Assembly: GCA_961205875.1 (NCBI GenBank)
Contig: OY540809.1
Span: 15,946,267 to 16,010,266, forward strand
Length of the DNA stretch: 64,000 nt
From: Sialis fuliginosa
Taxonomy: Eukaryota; Arthropoda; Insecta; Megaloptera; Sialidae
Direction of reading: 5' to 3'
Position 1 is the stretch's first letter; every line of letters begins with the position of its first letter. The translations under genes were made by a program, and so were the position numbers. Under the pieces are notes generated by a model. That model saw only the letters and a list, made by a program, of their open reading frames with translations, did not search any database and was not told the DNA's origin. Positions 35,601 through 44,600 of the stretch are shown here, piece by piece.

Positions 35601-38600
35601 TCATTATCAAGTATATATTGCTTCTGCGCTTGCCGAATTAAAAGTGAGTTGTAATTTTGGCCAATTTTTAAAGATATAAAACACTGATTATATAAATGTA
35701 ATACATACTTTTCTAACAGCACAAAATGATTTAGCAAAGTTGGGTCCATATTAAATATTGGGAAATGAGTTTAATAGGCGCATGCAGCATTGAGAAATGT
35801 ATCATTTGGCATAAAAATTCAAAATAAAAATACATTCCAAACTTAGCAAATGCAGCTACGATATTATCAATAACATAACATTTTTATTATTGATACCATT
35901 TATGTTGTATAGACTGCAATCACACCTACTGCTCATACATGCAGTATTATGTAACTCAAAGAATACTACTCATATGACTAATAGGTGTGACCGAAGCCAA
36001 AATCTCGTTTTTGTTATCGTTTGTTTTTGTGGTACAAGATAATATCGACGCTTATTACAAAGCCTAGCATGTTTTATTAATAATAGTTTAATAATACATT
36101 ATGTATTATCACGAAAAGTAACATGTTTAAAATTTGCAGTAAATCATCATAAATGCTAGTTTTCATGGTGAAAATATAAAATGTGCTACTTTTTGCAGCA
36201 AAATATCACATGAGAAAATAAAACTTGCTAGTCTTCGACACAATGTACACATACAAGGTCTGTCTTTACTAACAACACTGGTCCAGATATTGGTGTTTTC
36301 TCAGAATTATTGTTGCCCGGTACATCATTCTGATGATTTCCAAAGTGAAGATTCTTCTGCAATAAGAACATAAATATCTTGATAAAATTGTTTTTTTTTA
36401 TAAGTATATATATATTTGATATTATTATAATTACCTTCTTGTTTAAAATCTCGCAGTAAGTAAAATGATGATATTTTAAAACTGCTCTTGGCCTGAAAAA
36501 AATAATAATTCAATCAGTATATTATACAAGTATTTCAAATATTCAATGCAAGTATTGCAATTATTTATATAAATTTGCAAAAAATTTAAAAATTACTACT
36601 AAATTGATTTAAATTTGTTAATATTCCATACAATTTCTAACTGAAATTTAAAGTGAAAATATTTAAAAAAGCAAATATTATAATATAGATTGATAAAAAT
36701 TAAAAATTAAATAATAATCAAAAAACTTAAGTATGATCAAACTTGGTTGCAACGAGAAGGGAAATAACAAGCCATGATTTTAATTTACATATATTCCCAT
36801 ACAAATGCTAATTTATATAATGAACATACTACACGAATATACCGTAACCCAAAACAAAATTAAAGGTATGAACTCTGTTTAAAACAAATATAAATTTCAA
36901 GATTAATTGCAAGGATTATTATTTTTCTCTAATATTTTTAATTTATCATTTTTCGAATTATTGAGAGAACAAAAATTGAAGATATATAAAATATAATATA
37001 ATATATAAATACAATTAGTAATAGACAAATTTTATTGTTTCTCTGGTGCTCGTTACAACCAAGTTTGACTGAATAACTTATTTGCTAAAAGTTCAATATA
37101 CATGACATTTTAAACTGATACAATTAAAAAATAAATTATCACGAAATATCTTTTGAAATTAATATTTTTTAACAGACTGACAATGAATAAAATTAAATAA
37201 GAGTTTAACAAAAATATATTAAATCATGTACAAGAAACAAATTAGCTAATAAGGTTTAAGAAATATATTTTAAAAAATCAGTGTGTCCTGTGTCTTTTCA
37301 AGGCAGTGTTCCTCTTTCTGCAGAAAATGTCAATAAACATTCTACAGACACTCAACAGAAATCTGTCTTTGATTATTTTTGAATGATCCGTGCAACGTAA
37401 CCAAGTGAAAGAAATTTCTTCCTGCAATATTTGAGATAACCTCCTGACTATACCATCACTGTGGCATTCATGGTTTAAAAACTTCATGATAAGATGTTCT
37501 GCTCTTCCTATAGCAGCAAATAATTCATACAATGGATGATTAATTACTGTATAGTCGTGCGTGTGAATAATATCATTCACAACATCCAAGGAATCAGGAT
37601 TTAAGCATTTGCAGTCATCACATGAAATATTACGAAGAAGAAATTTTGCAATAGTAATGCTCACCACCGATAATATTTCTGCCTTACATAACGAAAGATC
37701 TAACGAACCGTCGTTTATAATGCGAGAAACATTACTAGATGATTGAATATTAATATCGCCTGTTGTTTCACTTGGAATATACACAGATGATCCAGCAACA
37801 TCAAATAAAGATCTTAGGTCACTTAAAATTGTACAATTATCTTCCTCACAATTGGTCTTTTTTAAGGACCGTGTTGCAAGTCCAGTAATCACACAAGTTT
37901 TCAAAGCTCCCTTAAATTGAGAAACTGTAGGATGTCTATTGGATCCACAAGAAGATCTAACTGCTCCGAACAAATTCTCCAATGGGTCCTGATTAAGGCG
38001 TGCCGTTTTCATCATCCTGACACCTGACGATTTAATCTCCTGCCACACGTTCTTCACAGCTTGGATCGTTGCCACCCATCCTTTGAGTGAAGGCGACTGA
38101 TAGGATCTGTCCTTCCGGTTAAAACTCCAATTTGGAAGTTCTTGTTCTATTCGTGTCCAGAATCTGTTCATATGAAATAAAAATTTTAATCAGTGAATTA
38201 TGAATATCATTGTTTTTATAAGAAATATCTATTATTTTAATATATTATTTTATGTTAACATACCTCCAATGTTCGGATTCTTCTGTTACAAAACAAGATA
38301 GAACATTCTGTCCCTTTGGAGTCTTCTCTCTGCAGTTCAAACTGTCAAACAGATCATTCATCATCTTCACAAATTCAGCGGTGGCAAGTACTTCAGACTG
38401 TTGGTCACTGTGATCATACAATGAGTATATTGCAGTGAACATAGACCTACTCATCACTTTTGTTGCAAATGATACTCGCATCAAATCTCGATGTTTAGGA
38501 TCTAGATGTTCTTGTTTCAACGTAGGAACAATTTAAATCTTTCCTCGCGCAGTTTGTCCTTCTCATATGCTTGTACAACATAGTCCCATCTCGCAGTTTT

Positions 38601-41600
38601 CTTGGTTCCTTCACTTGCATCATTAAATTCAACCGGGTATTTATAGAATAAATTACGAGTGCACTTGATCAAATGAGGTGGATCAAAAATTGTTGATATT
38701 GTGCGCTCGCAACAAACAAAAGTAGGATTTTCAAAGGAAGCTCCTAATTCCTTCAAGGCCTTAACGTTATTGGTACCCATGTCACAGACAGTAGCGAGTA
38801 CCTTGAGTCCTGTCTCCTCGATAGCTTTAAGAACCTCTGGGATTAAAAGAGCCAGTGTCTTAGCATTTATATTGCGCTCAAAATAGTAAGCTACAGGTTG
38901 CTTAAAATCATGGCATACACCTCGAACCATGAACACCAGTGCATGATTAGCAATATTGCTAGTTCTGCCTAAATGTCCAAGATCCTCAAACCCAATGATA
39001 GAATCAGATGCGCTATCATAATAGATATGTTCTTGTATTGACATTTCGTCAAATAGAAGAATACAAAATCTATCATGACTCTTCATCTCACTCACACATT
39101 TAGTTAGATGTTCAAATATAAAAGCATTAACACCTGTTTGGAAATTTACTATGGATAAAAAACTTAACAAGGTATTTTTGGATGGGAGCGGTATCATTTT
39201 ACGAAGAAGCGAGTAACAAGCTGGACTTCTCTTGAAGAGTGAAACACAAGCCACTTTCTCTTCATAAGTCCACCGACGACCCTTTGCTGAACGGCCTTTA
39301 TTTCTAAACTGCGCTGCCATTAGTATAGCAGCGTCAGAACTTAAATCTTTAAAAATATCGTTAGCTGCCAAGTATCTTCTATTGTCTACGATTTGAATAA
39401 GACGTTTAATCTCGTTCTTATTCTTCATTGCAACTTTCCTTAGACGTTTGATTTCTTTGTCTTTCTTTCGAATAATATCTCCACATGTTCGAGTGTCACT
39501 TTCTTGTCCGCTAACAGGTCTCATGGAAACAGTAGCAGACGAAGCTGTGTCGTAAGATTCAGAAATCAGAATAGAAGATAGCATGTCTAGACTTAGTTCC
39601 GATTCATTAGATTCGTCAGCATGTTCAGGATTTACAAGTGGAACAAATGATGGTTCAGCACTAGTACTTGGCGATGGTTCAGGTTCAGGATGTACTTGTA
39701 CTATACCTGTTGTAGCATGGGGTACTGCACATTTTAAAAGTTTTGTTCTTTGTTCATTGAAGTAATCATTTTGATGAAAATGACGCTCGCAAAAGAACAA
39801 AAGTTTACGTCCTTCTTCGATCTGTCCATTGTCGTAATTTATCCCAGCAACTTTTAACCATTCTTCAGCTCTAAAAATAGATTAAATCATGGTTAGTAAA
39901 AATATAAAGGAATTAAATTATTTAAATAATTCGGACAAGACATACACGAACGTATACCACAAGTGTTCCAAAGTACGTACTACGTGGACTGTTCGAAGCC
40001 ACTTACAGGTGCATTTTTGAGTTAAAAAAATATAAAAGAGTGTCATGTTCTACTTTAGTATTTGTCGTTGCTAGTCCCACCAAAGCCTCGTTACCAATTT
40101 TTTTTAGATTTTTTGAGCCAGTAGTTACCGAGTTAGAGAGTGGGTGGATAAAAAAAATAATGCTTTTAGATTTAGCCTCCTACATGTGCTATTTTTGAGT
40201 TAAAAACAAAATGTTCATATTCTACTAATTCAGATCTTCATTTCGACAAATTTCGATTTAGGGGAAAAGGACAGACAATAAAGTGAGATTAATAGAGTTT
40301 CATCGGAAACCCTAAAAAGTACCGCCACAAGATTGTAAAAATATTAATATTTGTTATAAAATGTACATTTTACGATACGATCCATAATCTATGAGTGTAT
40401 ATATTATATATTATTATTTATATAAGATATGTGAATATGATTCGTTTTTCCGAATAATAATTTCTTTAATATAATCCAAATTCAACATATAGAATTTAGC
40501 AAGGCCGTAACTAGCACCGGGGCAGCGCTCCTCGATCACTTGCTGCCCCGAGGCCCGCAGAGCCTCTAGTTACGGCCCTGGAATTTGGGATATTTGTACA
40601 GAAAAATAGGCAATTTTAAAGTTCTGTGCTTATGGTAAAAATAATAATAAATCTAAATAAAAAAAAACAAAATAACAAATTGTACCTTATATACATATAT
40701 CTTTGAAAGTCATTTTTAATTTGATTTTATTATGAAACTAAAAATATTTTAAAAGTATTATACCGATATTGCTGTTTAACTTAAATTAGAATAAATATTA
40801 TACCTATACGGGTGTATTGTTCGGCGATACGAATATTTTGAAAAAAGGTAGAATGAGTCAATTGGAAGTGATTTAAGCAAATATACCTATATACAAAGTG
40901 CAACAGTTTTTTTTGTATGGGGATTTTATTAAATTTTTGAAAAAATCCAGAATTATACATGTTAATAGCAAATTTTAAACTGCATCTAATAGTGTAGCAT
41001 TCATATTTAAGTAATATAAAAATCATGTTTAAAAAATATAGGCTCTATAACTTTTGAAATTAACATGTATAATTTTGGGTTTTTTTCAAAAATTTACTTA
41101 AATGCCCCATATAAAAAAACTATTGCACTTTGTATATAGGTATATTTGCTTAAATCACTTCCAAATGACCAGTGGCGTAGTAAGAAAAATTTTCTGGGGG
41201 GGGGGGTTAAGCTTGGGGTTCCCAAAATATGCGAAATTATTATAATCTCTAATCAAATGATCTAAAATTTAATTTCTAATCTTATGACTAAAAAAAGGTC
41301 ACACAAAAAAGTTAATTAATAAGTATCTATGTAGTTATTGAAGACCTTTTTTTTTTAGTCATATAACTAAGTGCAGGTAAATATATGATAAAAAAAAAAA
41401 AAGTGATTCAATTCAAAATTATTATAATTATTTCGCATATTTTAAGAACATTGAATATTTCGGCGGGGGGTTATAATCACAAAAAAGGTCATTCAATTCA
41501 AAATTGTAATAATATATATTTTAAGAACATAAAATATTTCGGGGGGGGGGGGTCTGGGTTCGACCCCCCCCCCCCGTTCCTACGCCACTGTGAAATGATT

Positions 41601-44600
41601 GATGAATGAAAATATTCGTATCGCCCAATAATACATCCTGTATACTAACAATATCTATTCTACACGGTAAGAAAGAGGATTAAAATTTTAAACAATATAC
41701 CTATTTATATTTGGTGCAATAAACCTCGTTTCAGGTAGAACAAATTTGGAAGTTCTCCGAAAAATATATACATATTTATGCATACTTTTACCCAAAATTA
41801 CATCGTTTATTGCACCAAATGTAAATACAGCTAAGTACTTAAATATTCACAAAATTACATTGTTTATTATTTTCTTACCGCAAAAAGGATATTAGGTACT
41901 CCATGAAATGATCCGAAGTTTATGTATATATTGTTTAATCCTTTATCTTTCTTACCACGTAGAAAGAACAATATTATTTGTATAACAAGTATTATAATTC
42001 AAGTACAAAATGTACATTTTACAAAATTCTTATAATGAATAAAATTATGTAGGTATAGATAGGTATATACAGAATGATTTACAAACAGTGTAAAAAAATT
42101 GAACAGTAGATCGAGGATATAATTTTAAGCAAAAAACCTTATATAATCCTATGTCCGGAAATTTTTTTGGAAAGAGCTACAGTCTTTTGCCCAAAATGAG
42201 TGTTTATTTAATATCTAGAGAACCCATTGTGATACAGTTATAAAATTTTATAACTGATTTATTATTAATAAGTATGAAGTAAAATTCCGCAATACTTTTT
42301 TTTTCGATATTTTTCGAAAACGGTTGATCTTATGACAAATTAACAAAGTATATTTTTATGTATTTTGTATCTATTCTACAAGAATCCAACTCAGAAAAAA
42401 ATTAAAGAACAAAAAAATACTTGATAAAAATCGGCGGACCCACTGGCCCCATACACCCTTGGTCTAAATGATTAACACTTATTAATACCAATCCCTGTAT
42501 CAAATTTCGTAACTGTATCACAATAGGTTCTCTAGATATTAAATAAACACTAATTTTGGGCGTAAGACTTTCCAAAAAAATTTCCGGACATAGGATCATA
42601 TACGGTTTTTTGCTTAAAATTATATCCTCGATCTACTGTTCAATTTTTTTACACTGGTTGTAAGTCATTCTGTATATATGTATATAAAGCTTTAAATATA
42701 CCTATATACAATATACATACATGTATATTGTATATATGTATTCATTTTATATATTTGTAAAATAGCGAATTTATATTAATGTGTAAATAATATTTAAAAA
42801 AAATCTTTTAAAATGAATTATATTTTATAATTTTTATTTGTATACCTTTTTTGATCGTATATCCAAAATAATGGTAAAATTCACACTTTAATTTGTAGAA
42901 TTTATTTACACCATAAACCTAGGTAATTAATTAAAATTCAAAATAAAGTTTTACTTACCGTTTCAAACTACGAGGTAATGTATGAAATTTTACTCCATCT
43001 CGTTCTTGATTACTTGAACACATTAAACACTTACGATAACGTTTATATTCAGACATTTTCAAATTAAATTTAAAATTTGTCTAAACTCAAAGTCGAAACA
43101 CAGTTAAAATTGTTATTAGTACAATTACCTATTTGCGACTAATACAAATTGCTACAATGGATTTCAAATTTCAACACGTTCGTCCCTTCTCCCCTCCTAA
43201 ATGGTATTCGCGCGTTCGTGATATTTAGTATTTATTCGTAAAGATACGTCAAAGACGTCAAAGTTTTCTACTAAACCGTAAAATTTGTGTCTTTTACTTA
43301 AATAACATAAATGTAAAGAGTATTGCCTATATATATAAAAAAATATTTCTTAAACTCGATTTAATACTGGTACTGCCACCAAGTTTTGGTAACAGTAACT
43401 AAAAGCGACAAGAAAAATTTTCTCATTCTCGGTCGGTAAGAGTTGGACCCCCGTGGTGTATTCTGAATACTTTTTGTATAACATATCTACCATATCTCTA
43501 AAATCAGCGGTTTTCGGAATAATGACGTTTGAAAATTGACATTTTAAAATACACACAAGTCAAATAAAATGTTTAAATTGAACAAATACACCTTGAACAT
43601 TTTTTTAAAAGCCAACAAAAACATCCTGGTATGGCAAAAAAAAACATTGAACTTTTTTTTCTGTTTTTTTTTTCCTTTTCTTTTTTTCTTTTTATTTTTT
43701 TATTTTTTTTTTGCAATACCAGGTTGTTTTTGTTGGCTTTTTTAAAAAAAGTTTAAGGTGTATTTGTTCAATTGAAACATTTTATTTGACTTGTGTGTAT
43801 TTTAAAATGTCAATTTTCAAACGTCATTATTCCGAAAACCGCTGATTTTAGAGATATGGTAGATATGTTATACAAAAAGTATTCAGAATACACCGTACAA
43901 TTTAAAAATGGCATAATATATAGGGTGTTCCATTAAAGAAAAACAATGATGACTGTATATGTTCTTCTTCAGACACCCTGTACACAATTTTCTTATCTCA
44001 ATAAATCCGCAATTAAAAATACAAATCGACGTGTCCGAGCGTTTTTGTACAAAATAACTACCTGAATTTTAAACGAATTTGTTCCATCCATCATGTATTT
44101 AATTGAATATATTTTCTATAAAAAATACTAAAACTTAAAATCCTTATATCTTAGGCACTATTTGAAATTTTTGGGTTTTGACAATTTTGCATTTGTTTTT
44201 GTGTTATAAACATTATTTCTAGCAAATTTTAAGTTTCTAAAAATACCGAAAGTACCCTCTATATTTTTTTGATCAGTCAATCATCAAAATAAATAAAATA
44301 AGTGTAGATATTTCAAAGTTGAAGGTTTTTTTGAATACAATAGATTTATATTTTTTTATAAAATTTTAAGCTTCACAGTTATATTTGGAACAGAAAAGAG
44401 AGGGTGAAAAGTAACTCAAGAACTACTTAAATAGTTGAAATGAAGGAAATTCTAGCAAAGATAAAATCACAGATTATTTTTATAAATTTGTAAAAAAAAG
44501 GATTACAGGTGGTGTTGGGAGTTGCCCGGAGTAATCAAGGCAAGAGACACTCGCATATTAATCGACTTACACTTTCAACGAAAATAGTGTTGTGTACAGG

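Larger units (their letters stand above)
37278..43056 (-). pseudogene. P-element / THAP9-like DNA transposase gene, one frame break
   Basis: Cut-and-paste transposase of the P superfamily, nested in the NRF giant intron on the same strand. Exons: 43056-42959, 39870-38264 and 38163-37278, about 863 residues. The N-terminal THAP zinc finger spans the first intron: CLMC and GVKFHTLP from exon 1; AEEW, CERHF and AVPH from exon 2. A coiled-coil-like K/R/E stretch follows, then the RNase-H-like core: LLFDEMSI (first Asp), CDMGTNN (second Asp), DPPHLIKC, and LNQDPLENLFG with the catalytic Glu in exon 3, plus the usual HPTVSQFKGAL. Near 38517-38522 the frame slips: one frame ends in TGA and the next continues immediately with LKQEHLDP, so the gene is either recently inactivated or the base is wrong. 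Both flanking reading frames are otherwise open over their full lengths. Confidence 0.9.

Noticed and set aside
35447-35749. 100-codon reverse frame
   Set aside because: Its C-terminal third is read from a repeat also present at 48895-48970; no family recognised.
38701-39765. Forward frames at 38701-38886 and 39583-39765
   Set aside because: Antisense shadows of the transposase exon 2.
34037-44095. Family A copies as proven terminal repeats of the P-like element
   Set aside because: P elements usually have short ends with 8-bp duplications, and a third copy occurs alone; the pairing is only suggestive, so it is a finding and not a feature call.
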